Program-made: the position numbers and the translations under genes
The notes under the pieces: generated by a model
What the model was told of the DNA's origin: nothing
Database searches by the model: none
Seen by the model: only the letters and a program-made list of their open reading frames with translations
Assembly: GCA_002307035.1 (NCBI GenBank)
Contig: DBTL01000141.1
Coordinates: 33,633 to 65,569, forward strand
Length of the DNA stretch: 31,937 nt
Direction of reading: 5' to 3'
From: Bacteroides sp. UBA1317
Lineage (GTDB): Bacteria; Bacteroidota; Bacteroidia; Bacteroidales; Bacteroidaceae
Shown: piece by piece, positions 1 through 7,610 of the stretch
Layout of the letters: the number at the start of each line of letters is the position of its first letter
Numbering within the stretch: position 1 is the stretch's first letter

Positions 1-30
1 GGGTCGCGGGTTCGAGTCCCGTCTTTCGCT
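1..30 (+). tRNA. tRNA 3' end, probably tRNA-Gly (cut by window edge)
   Basis: Only the 3' part is in the window. A T arm is visible (stem 6-10 with 18-22, loop TTCGAGT at 11-17), followed by the acceptor 3' strand CTTTCGC (23-29) and discriminator T at 30. A U discriminator is typical of bacterial tRNA-Gly, and the acceptor implies a 5' strand GCGAAAG. The anticodon lies outside, so the Gly identity is inferred. No CCA is encoded. It sits 14 bases before tRNA-Leu, probably in one transcript. Confidence 0.8.
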
Positions 31-44
31 CTCTTTGAAATGTT

Positions 45-128
45 GCTCGAATGGTGGAATGGTAGACACGAAGGACTTAAAATCCTTTGGCTATTGCAGC
101 TGTGCGGGTTCAAGTCCCGCTTCGAGTA
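45..128 (+). tRNA. tRNA-Leu (UAA anticodon)
   Basis: A full cloverleaf can be drawn. The acceptor strand GCTCGAA (45-51) pairs with TTCGAGT (121-127), and the discriminator is A128. The anticodon stem AAGGA/TCCTT (71-75 with 83-87) encloses the loop CTTAAAA, giving anticodon TAA at 78-80. A long variable arm lies between 88 and 103, as expected for a class II leucine tRNA, and the T arm GCGGG/CCCGC carries the loop TTCAAGT. The 84-base length fits tRNA-Leu. CCA is not encoded. The tRNA follows the probable tRNA-Gly and ends just before a strong terminator. Confidence 0.96.
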
Positions 129-130
129 CA

Positions 131-175
131 AAGAAACCTCTGTAAACGTTTTGTTTATAGGGGTTTCTTCTTTTT
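131..175 (+). terminator. Rho-independent terminator of the tRNA transcript
   Basis: AAGAAACC (131-138) pairs with GGTTTCTT (162-169), and inner bases including GTAAAC/GTTTAT extend the stem around a short T-rich loop. The tract CTTTTT follows at 170-175. It begins 2 bases after the tRNA-Leu discriminator, so it ends the Gly-Leu transcript. Confidence 0.88.
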
Positions 176-251
176 GGTAATACTTCTCTTCTTCTATCTT
201 CATTGTACATAAATTCTTTTCTAAAGTCGCGAATATATTAGCTCAACGATG

Positions 252-281
252 TTGTTTTTTTATTCACATTTGTTATATTTA
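252..281 (+). promoter_or_regulatory. Candidate Bacteroides-type promoter for the histidine kinase
   Basis: TTG (252-254) lies 19 bases ahead of TATATTTA (274-281), one mismatch from the Bacteroidota -7 consensus TAnnTTTG. Transcription would start near 287, which lies after the upstream ATG at 249 and before the ATG at 330. This supports 330 as the true start. It is a consensus match only. Confidence 0.4.
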
Positions 282-329
282 CAGCCAGATACAGATAGTA
301 GGGGTGAACTAACAGATAAATCTATATAT

Positions 330-2666
330 ATGAACTTTATTTCTGAAGAACGATTGAATCAGCTATTGGCTGATGAGCTCGATGTCCTTTTTATTTTAAA
401 CATGGATTGCGACATTCTTTCCATTAATAAAGCTGTGAGTTCTATTCTCGGCTATCGAGAAGAGTTATTGAAGGGCCATAATTTAGTTGCTGTATATCCA
501 CCTGAGCATAAAGACAAAATGAGCTTGACTCTCCCGTTGTTGGTCAAAGGAGATGTGCTTTCTTGTCCGTATCCTCTTATGTCGTTTGAAGGGAAAATTC
601 TACCTGTTGATATGAAATTTTATATGGGTTGGTGGAATGGCGAAAATGTTATAGCAGCTGTTGGTGTTAATTTGTCTTCTCATCATTTTTCAAAAGACGT
701 TTTTTATAGCATATTCAATTGCTCTGATATAATGATGGTTTTGGGCTCTATTGACGGAACTTATATCTATAATGCAAATAGAGCTTTTAGGAAATGTTTA
801 GGATATTCTATCGAAGAGATTTCCGGAAAAACTATTCATGAATTGGGGTTGTTTTTGAATAGGGGCCGTTTTGATGAGATATTAGCTAAGTTTTATAAAG
901 CAGGCAAAGCTAAGGGCGAAGGTGTGTTACGAGCAAAATCCGGAGAGTTAGTCGTTTGCTGGTTTTCTTTGGAGAAATTAATCATTAGTGGAGAATCTTA
1001 CATCTTCTTTGTAGCTACTGATATTACAGAGCGTAAGCAAATGGAGACTAAATTGCAATACCTTGTTTCTCAACAGAAATTATTAGCAGATGTGGCTCAA
1101 TTACTTAATGAGCAGAGAAATTTTGACGAAATAGTTAATAAGGTGTTGGAACTCATCGGGCGGCATACCAATGTCAGCCGGGTGTACATTGGCGAATATG
1201 CGGATGATAATCTTTATTGTGATATGGTTTATGAATGGTGTAATGAAGGTATTGAGAGCTTGATTGAAGTTCTTCAAAATGTTCATTTTTCAGCAGCACC
1301 TTCATGGAACACTATGCTTAGTAAGGATGGACGAATTCTGGCAGATACTATTAATAAACTACCTAAAGATATAGCTGATTTTGTGCGTAAACTTGGAGTC
1401 AAATCTTTGTTGGTATATCCGATTTATATTGATAACCATTTTTGGGGATTTGTAGGCTTTGATGATTATGTGCGAAATAAAGTATGGCAGGAAGAAGAAA
1501 TTCATTTGATGCGTACGATCGTTAATAATATAGCCAATGCCTTGGATCGTAAATCATATATTGAACAATACAAAAATAGTGAAATGCGGCTAAGGCTTGC
1601 TCTGAATGCTGCTAAAGAAGGTATGTGGGATTGGAATTTGCAAACAGATGAAGTCTTTTTTACTGATGCTTGCTTTACCATGTTGGGGTATGAACCCAAT
1701 GAGATGTCTGGCAAAACCTATCATTGGAAGGACTTGGTTCATCCAGATGATTGGCCGGGAGCGATGAAAGCATTTGCTACTCATTTAAGAGGAAATTCTG
1801 CTTACTATGAATGCGTGTTCCGTGTTAAAACTAAAGCAGGCGATTGGAAATGGGTTTTGGATCATGGAAAAATCGTAGAGAAAAGCAGTAAAAATGAGGC
1901 GCTACGGGCTGTCGGCACTCATATTGATATTACAAAACAAAAAGAAGCGGAACGAGAGTTGCAAGAATTACTTTCTACGAAAGATAAATTGTTCTCTATC
2001 ATTTCTCACGACCTTCGGGGTCCTGTTGGCAGCTTTATGCAAATCATTGAACTTCTTACTAGCGGTATGCAGATTGAGCCGGAGATGCAGGTCTCTCTTC
2101 TGGAGGAACTGAAGAATATGTCTAAAAATACATTCTATTTGCTAGAAAATTTGCTCAATTGGTCAAGATCGCAGCGTAGTGAAATAGAATATGCTCCGCG
2201 TGCTATCCTTATTAATGACTTAATTGCAGAGAATCTTTCTTTATTATCGGTTACTGCAAGCCAGAAAGAAATTGAGGTCCGGTTTAATGAAGATCATTAT
2301 TTTAATGCTTTTGCTGATTACAATATGATAAATCTGGTGATAAGGAATCTGTTGTCTAATGCAGTTAAATTTACACCTCGTGGTGGGACTGTCGATATTT
2401 ATCTTGCAGAGGAAGAGCACTTCGTGCAAGTGACGGTAAAAGATTCAGGTGTAGGTATGTCACCGGATATTGTGGAGAAGTTGTTTACTAAGGATCATTA
2501 TCACTCAACCTATGGTACAAATAATGAAAAAGGATCAGGGCTTGGACTTATGCTTTGTAAAGACTTTATAAGTAGAAACGGAGGAAAAATTAGAGTCGAG
2601 AGTGAAGTTGGCAAGGGCAGTTCTTTCATATTCACGCTTCCTGCAGCGGATGTTGGAACGGTTTGA
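330..2666 (+). CDS. PAS-PAS-GAF-PAS sensor histidine kinase, no receiver domain
   Basis: This is a 778-residue kinase when started at the ATG at 330; an in-frame ATG at 249 would add 27 poorly conserved-looking residues and would lie upstream of a candidate promoter. Domains in order are PAS (about 8-120), PAS (125-235, ending DITERKQ), GAF (248-410), PAS (418-535, ending DITKQKE), HisKA with the phospho-acceptor His560 in SIISHDLRGP, and HATPase with N box NLLSNAVKF (about 674), G1 DSGVGM (about 704) and G2 GSGLGL (about 736). No signal peptide, membrane segment or receiver domain is seen, so it should sense a cytoplasmic or diffusible cue. No response regulator gene is adjacent, so it is an orphan kinase with unknown ligand and partner. 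Family assignment is certain; the signal is unknown. Confidence 0.93.
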   Translation: MNFISEERLNQLLADELDVLFILNMDCDILSINKAVSSILGYREELLKGHNLVAVYPPEHKDKMSLTLPLLVKGDVLSCPYPLMSFEGKILPVDMKFYMGWWNGENVIAAVGVNLSSHHFSKDVFYSIFNCSDIMMVLGSIDGTYIYNANRAFRKCLGYSIEEISGKTIHELGLFLNRGRFDEILAKFYKAGKAKGEGVLRAKSGELVVCWFSLEKLIISGESYIFFVATDITERKQMETKLQYLVSQQKLLADVAQLLNEQRNFDEIVNKVLELIGRHTNVSRVYIGEYADDNLYCDMVYEWCNEGIESLIEVLQNVHFSAAPSWNTMLSKDGRILADTINKLPKDIADFVRKLGVKSLLVYPIYIDNHFWGFVGFDDYVRNKVWQEEEIHLMRTIVNNIANALDRKSYIEQYKNSEMRLRLALNAAKEGMWDWNLQTDEVFFTDACFTMLGYEPNEMSGKTYHWKDLVHPDDWPGAMKAFATHLRGNSAYYECVFRVKTKAGDWKWVLDHGKIVEKSSKNEALRAVGTHIDITKQKEAERELQELLSTKDKLFSIISHDLRGPVGSFMQIIELLTSGMQIEPEMQVSLLEELKNMSKNTFYLLENLLNWSRSQRSEIEYAPRAILINDLIAENLSLLSVTASQKEIEVRFNEDHYFNAFADYNMINLVIRNLLSNAVKFTPRGGTVDIYLAEEEHFVQVTVKDSGVGMSPDIVEKLFTKDHYHSTYGTNNEKGSGLGLMLCKDFISRNGGKIRVESEVGKGSSFIFTLPAADVGTV

Positions 2667-2677
2667 GAAGTTAGATA

Positions 2678-2791
2678 TATTTTTGCTTAGATATTATTGG
2701 GGGATTTTTTGTGTTATGCTGATGGCCGGTTATGGGCTCTGTCTTGCTATGATCAGTGTATATGTTGTAGAGCCCCTATTAATATTAATTT
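2678..2791 (+). promoter_or_regulatory. GH20 gene leader with -7 element and hairpin
   Basis: TATTTTTG at 2678-2685 matches TAnnTTTG, but no TTG lies at the usual distance upstream. A hairpin with perfect 7-base arms GGGCTCT (2734-2740) and AGAGCCC (2769-2775), with a 28-base loop, ends 16 bases before the GH20 start codon. The gene could also be read through from the kinase gene 125 bases upstream. Low to moderate support. Confidence 0.3.
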
Positions 2792-4414
2792 ATGTTACGT
2801 GATTTTATTATGACCGCCTTTTTTCTTTCAGGTGCCATTGTGCAAGCGCAAGATTTGTCTAAATCAGTTAGTATTATTCCTCAACCGATTGAAATAATAT
2901 CTTCGTCTGGTGTTTTCGATCTTAGAACCAAAACATCCATTTCCTTTTCTTCTAAAGAAGTGTTGCCAAGTGCAGTCTACTTGTCTGATTATCTGGGTCG
3001 ATATCTTGGTTATCCGCTTGCAGTGAAGAGAGAAAAGGCTACTCCGAAACAAGCAATCCGCCTGATTAATCAAAAGAATGGGCAGATCTCCGGTGGCTAT
3101 CGCCTCGAAGTAACGCCCGATGGGGTAACGATAAATGGAAATGATGACGCAGGAGTGTTTTATGGTGTGCAGACGCTTATTCAAATACTTCCTATCCGAG
3201 CCGGCATAATGCCTGTGGTGCCTGCACTGACGGTGCGCGACTATCCTCGTTTTGCTTATCGAGGCATGCATTTGGATGTGGTTCGGCACTTCTTTCCCGT
3301 ATCTTTTATCAAACAATACATTGATTACCTGGCCCTGCACAAGATGAATTATTTTCATTGGCACTTGACCGATGATCAGGGATGGCGCATTCAGATGAAA
3401 TGTCGACCTGAACTCACGGAGTTTGGAGCTTATCGGGATGGTGAGATAGAGGGTTTATACCCCGGTGTTTATACTCCTCTGCCTTACGGTGGCTATTATA
3501 CTCATGAACAAGTAAAGGAAATTGTAGCATATGCTGCCGAACGTTACATCACTGTGATTCCTGAAATAGATATTCCGGGGCACTGCATGGCTGTGTTGGC
3601 TACTTACCCGCAATTTAGCACTACGCCTGATGAAGCGAAGAAATGCGCATTGACTTGGGGCATTTTCAATAAACAGAACAATGTGCTGGCACCTACGCCT
3701 GAGGTTTTTGGATTTCTTAAAGACGTGTTCTCTGAGCTCTGCAATCTGTTTCCTGCGCCCTACATACATGTAGGTGGAGATGAATGTGCCAAGCGTTGGT
3801 GGCAAGCGTCTGACCAAACGCAGCGCTTTATGAAAGAGCAAGGATTGAAAGATGAGAAAGCATTGCAGAGCTACTTTATCCATTATGTGCAGCAAGTGGT
3901 TAATGCCAAAGGGAAAACCTTGATCGGCTGGGATGAAATTCTTGAAGGTGGCATTTCGCCTGATTGTATTGTGATGAATTGGCGTACTACGCCTCATGCT
4001 GTGAAGGCTATCAAGACAGGACATCGGGTGATCATGACGCCGTCAGCATATACTTACCTGAATATAAAAGAATCCAGAAGTCAGTCTGAACTCGCCTTTC
4101 CGGGTTTGCTCCCGTTAGAGAAAGTTTATAAGTTTGATGTGATTCCCGATAGTCTGACGGTTGCTGAGGCTTCTCAGGTATGGGGTGGACAGGGGTGTTT
4201 GTGGACGGAATATGTGTCCACTCCGTGGAAAGCAGAATATTGCCTTTTTCCACGACTTTCTGCTTTGGCTGAAAACCTTTGGTCGGCTCCGGAATGTAAG
4301 AGCTGGGAACGCTTTGTGCAAAAAATGGAGCAGCAGTATCAACGCTACGACTTGTGGGGAGCCCGTTATTCGGAAGCCTTTTTTCGGGTGCAAGATATCT
4401 TGAGAAAGCGCTAG
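2792..4414 (+). CDS. Exported GH20 beta-N-acetylhexosaminidase
   Basis: The 540-residue protein removes terminal beta-linked GlcNAc or GalNAc from glycans by the substrate-assisted GH20 mechanism. Residues 1-20 look like a short signal peptide with cleavage near VQAQ, so the enzyme is periplasmic or outer-membrane associated. The GH20b-like N-terminal domain spans about 25-150, and the catalytic barrel about 155-500. Visible signatures are HWHLTDDQGWR (189-199), PEIDIPGH (257-264) and the catalytic pair Asp330-Glu331 in HVGGDE. It ends in a family-like tail followed by TAG, after which 31 more coding-like codons continue in the same frame. No CBM or FN3 domain is present. It is probably used on host mucin or other N-acetylated glycans and has no obvious link to the pectin genes further on. 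Confidence 0.94.
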   Translation: MLRDFIMTAFFLSGAIVQAQDLSKSVSIIPQPIEIISSSGVFDLRTKTSISFSSKEVLPSAVYLSDYLGRYLGYPLAVKREKATPKQAIRLINQKNGQISGGYRLEVTPDGVTINGNDDAGVFYGVQTLIQILPIRAGIMPVVPALTVRDYPRFAYRGMHLDVVRHFFPVSFIKQYIDYLALHKMNYFHWHLTDDQGWRIQMKCRPELTEFGAYRDGEIEGLYPGVYTPLPYGGYYTHEQVKEIVAYAAERYITVIPEIDIPGHCMAVLATYPQFSTTPDEAKKCALTWGIFNKQNNVLAPTPEVFGFLKDVFSELCNLFPAPYIHVGGDECAKRWWQASDQTQRFMKEQGLKDEKALQSYFIHYVQQVVNAKGKTLIGWDEILEGGISPDCIVMNWRTTPHAVKAIKTGHRVIMTPSAYTYLNIKESRSQSELAFPGLLPLEKVYKFDVIPDSLTVAEASQVWGGQGCLWTEYVSTPWKAEYCLFPRLSALAENLWSAPECKSWERFVQKMEQQYQRYDLWGARYSEAFFRVQDILRKR

Positions 4415-4510
4415 GTAGCTCTTGCCGGATTGAATTACGATGAGGAAGCTCGTGAAAAACAACTGAAAGACTTGACAAAGAGCGCTTTGCGTTGTATATC
4501 TGTAGAATAA
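4415..4510 (+). other. In-frame coding-like tail after the GH20 stop codon
   Basis: Directly after the TAG at 4412-4414 the same frame stays open for 31 codons and ends at TAA 4508-4510. Its translation contains ALAGLNYDEEAREKQ and LKDLTKSAL, which looks like an amphipathic helical C-terminus. There is no ATG in this frame. It may be the former end of the GH20 protein cut off by a nonsense change, a remnant of another gene, or chance. Confidence 0.35.
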
Positions 4511-4643
4511 ATCAGAGTAAATGATCAAGATTAAAACAAGAATATGAATAAGCTATACAACTACGGATTTCTTACATCAAAACAAAATGTGGTTTTGATG
4601 TGCCATTTGGTAGATATCCGGTAAGGGTTTAATGGCATAATAA
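4511..4643 (+). other. Structured intergenic segment with possible 26-codon ORF
   Basis: A hairpin with perfect 10-base arms ACATCAAAAC (4574-4583) and GTTTTGATGT (4592-4601) is enclosed by outer arms CGGAT (4564-4568) and ATCCG (4616-4620). A short ORF runs from ATG 4544 to TAA 4624, starting MNKLYNYGFLTSK, with no clear ribosome site and no recognised match. No TAnnTTTG element is seen just upstream. The segment may be a GH20 3' UTR, a small RNA, or a small-protein gene. Confidence 0.3.
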
Positions 4644-4691
4644 CAACAAAAAGGCGGTAGTTTCTAACTGAAATTGTCGCCTTTTTTGTTG
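4644..4691 (+). terminator. Long hairpin terminator, probably bidirectional
   Basis: The arm 4644-4656 (CAACAAAAAGGCG) pairs with 4678-4691 (CGCCTTTTTTGTTG). The inner part GTAGTTTC/GAAATTGT also pairs fully when G-U pairs are allowed, around the loop TAACT. The A-rich and T-rich flanks would let it work in either direction. It is the best candidate for ending the GH20 transcript. Confidence 0.75.
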
Positions 4692-4979
4692 CTAAATTTC
4701 TTGTAAAATAGGATAAATCCAATATTTGGTTCTACTAAATTTTTGTTCAATTTATTATAAATTGTTTTTTCGTTTATTGAAGCCTTCTTTTGGAATGTGA
4801 ATATTTTGAACTGATCATGCCCTTTGGAAATCGAGCAGAATTTACTTGGATGAAGAGCGACTTAAAAGGCGATGGAATCTTTCTCACAAAACGATGCCTT
4901 TTAGCCACGTTTCATGGCTTTTATTAATTACAAATGATGAAGTAGACAGATGTTCTTGAATGAGTAGCATGCATAAATG
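4692..4979. other. Non-coding gap with minor hairpins
   Basis: No supported gene is seen. Two further small hairpins occur: AAAAGGC (4864-4870) with GCCTTTT (4896-4902), and AGCCA (4903-4907) with TGGCT (4915-4919) followed by T residues. A 36-codon open frame at 4817-4927 has no ribosome site and overlaps both hairpins, so it is not called. Confidence 0.4.
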
Positions 4980-5031
4980 AAAGGCAGAATCAACACTTTT
5001 TCTTCAAAGTTTTTTGATTCTGCCTTTTTTT
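4980..5031. terminator. Strong bidirectional-type terminator hairpin
   Basis: A perfect 14-base stem pairs 4980-4993 with 5014-5027, around a 20-base loop. The plus strand carries a run of T through 5031; the minus strand carries a weaker CTTTC tract. It lies 28 bases beyond the stop of the minus-strand DUF2007 gene, so it probably ends that transcript. It could equally end a plus-strand transcript from the gap upstream. Confidence 0.75.
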
Positions 5032-5058
5032 GCGAATGCTTTCAGTGAAAGCTTGTTT

Positions 5059-5271
5059 TTAGAATACTTTTTTGCCGTCAATAATCTTCATGGCAGCAGT
5101 GTATTGTTCGCAAGGGACAGCTAAAAGGATGCTGTCTATTCCTTTGTCTTTTACTGAAACATCAATATAAGCTGCGCTCAAAAGCTCCTTTACACAGTTT
5201 ACCTCCCATGGGCTGCCTGCAAAAACGTCTACCAGAGAAAGTCTTTTATTTGTTATCATTACTTTAAACAA
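5059..5271 (-). CDS. DUF2007-family putative signal-transducing protein
   Basis: The 70-residue cytoplasmic protein resembles the small DUF2007 fold (PF09413): the pattern LVDVFAGSPWEVNCVKELL, then a variable beta segment, then a tail AVPCEQYTAAMKII. The family has a ferredoxin-like shape similar to PII proteins, and its biochemical role is not established. No membrane segment is present. It is transcribed away from the acyl-CoA synthetase gene with a 94-base gap holding a good promoter, so it is probably a single-gene unit ending at the hairpin at 4980-5031. Assignment rests on sequence pattern and length. Confidence 0.75.
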   Translation of the reverse strand: MFKVMITNKRLSLVDVFAGSPWEVNCVKELLSAAYIDVSVKDKGIDSILLAVPCEQYTAAMKIIDGKKVF

Positions 5272-5287
5272 TTAAGTTATGCGGTTG

Positions 5288-5316
5288 CAAATATAGACTA
5301 TTTTTTTGTTTCACAA
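5288..5316 (-). promoter_or_regulatory. Bacteroides-type promoter of the DUF2007 gene
   Basis: On the minus strand a -33 TTG (plus 5314-5316) is followed after 18 bases by TATATTTG (plus 5288-5295), an exact TAnnTTTG match. Transcription would begin near 5281, leaving a leader of about 10 bases before the ATG at 5271. This is the best full promoter match in the window. Confidence 0.65.
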
Positions 5317-5365
5317 GTTAAAGTGCTGTAAATTATGGCATTAAAACTTCATGCAAACGTTATTG

Positions 5366-7021
5366 CTACTTCACATCATTTTCACGAATCTCTACCCGAC
5401 GAATCTTGCCGCTGATCGTTTTAGGGAGTTCATCCACAAATTCAATGACACGAGGATACTTGTAGGGTGCGGTAACTTTCTTCACGTGGTCTTGCAATTC
5501 TTTGATTAATTCTTCTCTCACACGATCTTTATAGTCGTGCCCTAGCACGATGGTAGCTTTCACTACTTGCCCGCGTATCTCGTCGGGAACTCCTGTGATA
5601 GCACATTCTACTACGGCAGGGTGCGTCATTAGAGCACTTTCTACTTCAAACGGGCCGATGCGATAGCCGGAACTTTTAATCACATCATCTGCACGACCTA
5701 CAAACCAATAGTATCCATCTTCATCTTTCCAAGCTACGTCGCCCGTGTAGTATATATGATCATGCCATGCTTCATGACTGCGTACGGGATCACGATAATA
5801 TTCTTTAAACAGCCCGATGGGTTTGCCTTTGTCTGTGCGAATAACAATCTCACCTTGTTCACCGGCTTCTACGGAACGACCCTCGTGATCTATCAAGTCT
5901 ACATCATATTCAGGGTTGGGCACACCCATGCTGCCTGGTTTCGGCTCCATCCAAGGGAAAGTACCTACGGTTAGTGTTGTTTCTGTCTGCCCAAAGCCTT
6001 CCATCAGTTTGATTCCTGTAAGTTTCTTGAAGGTTTCGTACACGGCAGGATTGAGCGCTTCGCCTGCGATAGTGCAATACTCAAGTGATGAAAGATCATA
6101 CTTCGTCAAATCCTCGCGTATTAGAAAACGGAAGATGGTGGGCGGTGCGCAGAGAGAGGTGATGCGGTAGTCATGTATTTTCTTCAATATCTCAGCCGGA
6201 GTGAATTTTTCATGGTCATATACAAACACATTGGCACCGGCTATCCATTGGCCGTAAAGCTTTCCCCATACGGCTTTGCCCCATCCTGTATCGGCTATGG
6301 TAAGATGCAGACTGTCGGGGCGCAGATTATGCCAAAAACTGGCGGTAACGATGTGTCCCAGCGGGTATGTGAAATCGTGTGCTACCATTTTGGGCTCACC
6401 TGTGGTACCTGATGTAAAGTACATCAGCGACACGTCTTCATTGCTGTTTGGATGGGTGGGGCGAATAAATGGAGCAGCTTGTTCAATGCCTTTATGGAAG
6501 TCCTTAAATCCTTCTGCTATTTCAGGGCCGACACTCACCAGTTGCTTCACGGTGGGCGATAGCGGCATAGCATCAATGATATGTTTTGTAATTACCTCTT
6601 CACCAGCAGCGACGATCATTTTAATGCTTGCGGCATTGCAGCGGTAGGCAATATCTTTCTTGGTGAGCAAATGTGTAGCCGGAATTACAACTGCTCCGAT
6701 CTTATGAAGTGCCACTATGCTAAACCAAAATTCGTAGCGACGCTTGAGGATAAGCATAACCATATCTCCGTGTCCTATACCTAAGCTTTGGAAGTATGAT
6801 GCCGTTTGGTCCGTATATCGTTTCATGTCGGCAAAAGAAAACTGTCGGTGTTCGCCTTTGTCATTAGTCCACATCAGAGCCGGTTTTTCAGGCTCTTCGG
6901 CCGCCCAAGTATCCACTACGTCATAACCGAAGTTGAAATTGTCGGGCACATTTATTTTCAGATTCTCTATAAAATCTTTCTGCGATGTGAAAGAGGTTTG
7001 AGATAAATATTTTTCTACCAT
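5366..7021 (-). CDS. AMP-forming acyl-CoA synthetase (acetyl/medium-chain type)
   Basis: The 551-residue ANL-superfamily enzyme would activate a short or medium-chain carboxylate to its acyl-AMP and then acyl-CoA, in the cytoplasm. The phosphate-binding motif YFTSGTTGEPK lies at 201-211, GFGQTET at 342-348, the hinge region YYTGD...GYYWFVGRADDVIK at 424-449, and the C-terminal catalytic Lys539 in LPKTISGKI. The family-typical length is complete. It resembles MACS-type synthetases more than classical acetyl-CoA synthetase of about 650 residues, so acetate is not assured as substrate. It lies 22 bases after the XRE-cupin gene and is co-transcribed with it, which suggests that regulator controls it. 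Substrate cannot be read from the sequence. Confidence 0.92.
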   Translation of the reverse strand: MVEKYLSQTSFTSQKDFIENLKINVPDNFNFGYDVVDTWAAEEPEKPALMWTNDKGEHRQFSFADMKRYTDQTASYFQSLGIGHGDMVMLILKRRYEFWFSIVALHKIGAVVIPATHLLTKKDIAYRCNAASIKMIVAAGEEVITKHIIDAMPLSPTVKQLVSVGPEIAEGFKDFHKGIEQAAPFIRPTHPNSNEDVSLMYFTSGTTGEPKMVAHDFTYPLGHIVTASFWHNLRPDSLHLTIADTGWGKAVWGKLYGQWIAGANVFVYDHEKFTPAEILKKIHDYRITSLCAPPTIFRFLIREDLTKYDLSSLEYCTIAGEALNPAVYETFKKLTGIKLMEGFGQTETTLTVGTFPWMEPKPGSMGVPNPEYDVDLIDHEGRSVEAGEQGEIVIRTDKGKPIGLFKEYYRDPVRSHEAWHDHIYYTGDVAWKDEDGYYWFVGRADDVIKSSGYRIGPFEVESALMTHPAVVECAITGVPDEIRGQVVKATIVLGHDYKDRVREELIKELQDHVKKVTAPYKYPRVIEFVDELPKTISGKIRRVEIRENDVK

Positions 7022-7043
7022 AATTTATTGTGTGTTTGTCGGT

Positions 7044-7598
7044 TTACATGATAACAGCAAGAAAACGGACCATTTTGCCGTTGAGCGCTTTCATACCATG
7101 AGGCAGTTTAGAGTTAAAGTAAATGCTATCTCCTTCATTTAGAACCAATTTTTTGCTAGCAATGCATATCATCATGCTACCTTCAAGTACTAAATTAAAC
7201 TCTTGCCCGTTGTGGCTGTTGTGTTGTATAGGTTCGTTTTCATCCTTAGGCTCTACGGTTACAATGAAAGGATCGGCAGAACGATTAATGAATCCTGCTG
7301 CCAGAGATTGATATTTGTATGCCTTCGTGCGCTCAATTGATGTGCCTGTTCCTGCTCGTGTGACAAAGTAAGAGTTCATTTTTGGTTCTTCACCAAACAT
7401 GAGTGCATCTAATGGAATGTTATACTTACGAGCCACTTTTTGCAGCATGCTGATTGAGATGTCGTACTCACCACTCTCGGCCTGTTTGTACTCTTTGGCT
7501 GATAGTTCGCAATCGCGGGCAATATCTTCAACCGTTAGTTCGAGTACTTCTCGCAGGCCGCGCAGGCGCTCTGCAATTTGCTTTATCTGTTCATCCAT
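7044..7598 (-). CDS. XRE-family regulator with C-terminal cupin domain
   Basis: The 184-residue protein has an N-terminal helix-turn-helix of the Cro/CI type (about 5-66) and a C-terminal cupin_2 fold (about 105-183, with HNSHNGQEFNLVLEG and GDSIYFNSKLPHGM). Such regulators bind DNA through the first domain and a small metabolite or metal through the second. The cupin keeps His residues in both motifs, so metal binding is possible. The gene starts 12 bases after proC and ends 22 bases before the acyl-CoA synthetase gene, so the three form one tight unit. The likely target is that unit; the effector is unknown. Confidence 0.9.
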   Translation of the reverse strand: MDEQIKQIAERLRGLREVLELTVEDIARDCELSAKEYKQAESGEYDISISMLQKVARKYNIPLDALMFGEEPKMNSYFVTRAGTGTSIERTKAYKYQSLAAGFINRSADPFIVTVEPKDENEPIQHNSHNGQEFNLVLEGSMMICIASKKLVLNEGDSIYFNSKLPHGMKALNGKMVRFLAVIM

Positions 7599-7610
7599 AT
7601 TATTGTGTTT

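Noticed and set aside
3455..4024. 189-codon minus-strand open frame inside the GH20 gene
   Set aside because: It is fully antisense to a gene with clear catalytic motifs, has unusual composition and no recognised domain.
4412..4414. TAG after the GH20 gene read as a recoded amino acid
   Set aside because: The protein already ends in a family-like tail, and nothing suggests a pyrrolysine or other recoding system in this genome.
4817..4927. 36-codon plus-strand frame beginning MPFGNRAEF
   Set aside because: It has no ribosome site or promoter and overlaps two hairpins; support is too weak for a gene call.
4965..4977. TGCATAAAT copy near the DUF2007 terminator as an ArgR site
   Set aside because: It is a single copy away from any promoter, so probably chance in AT-rich sequence.
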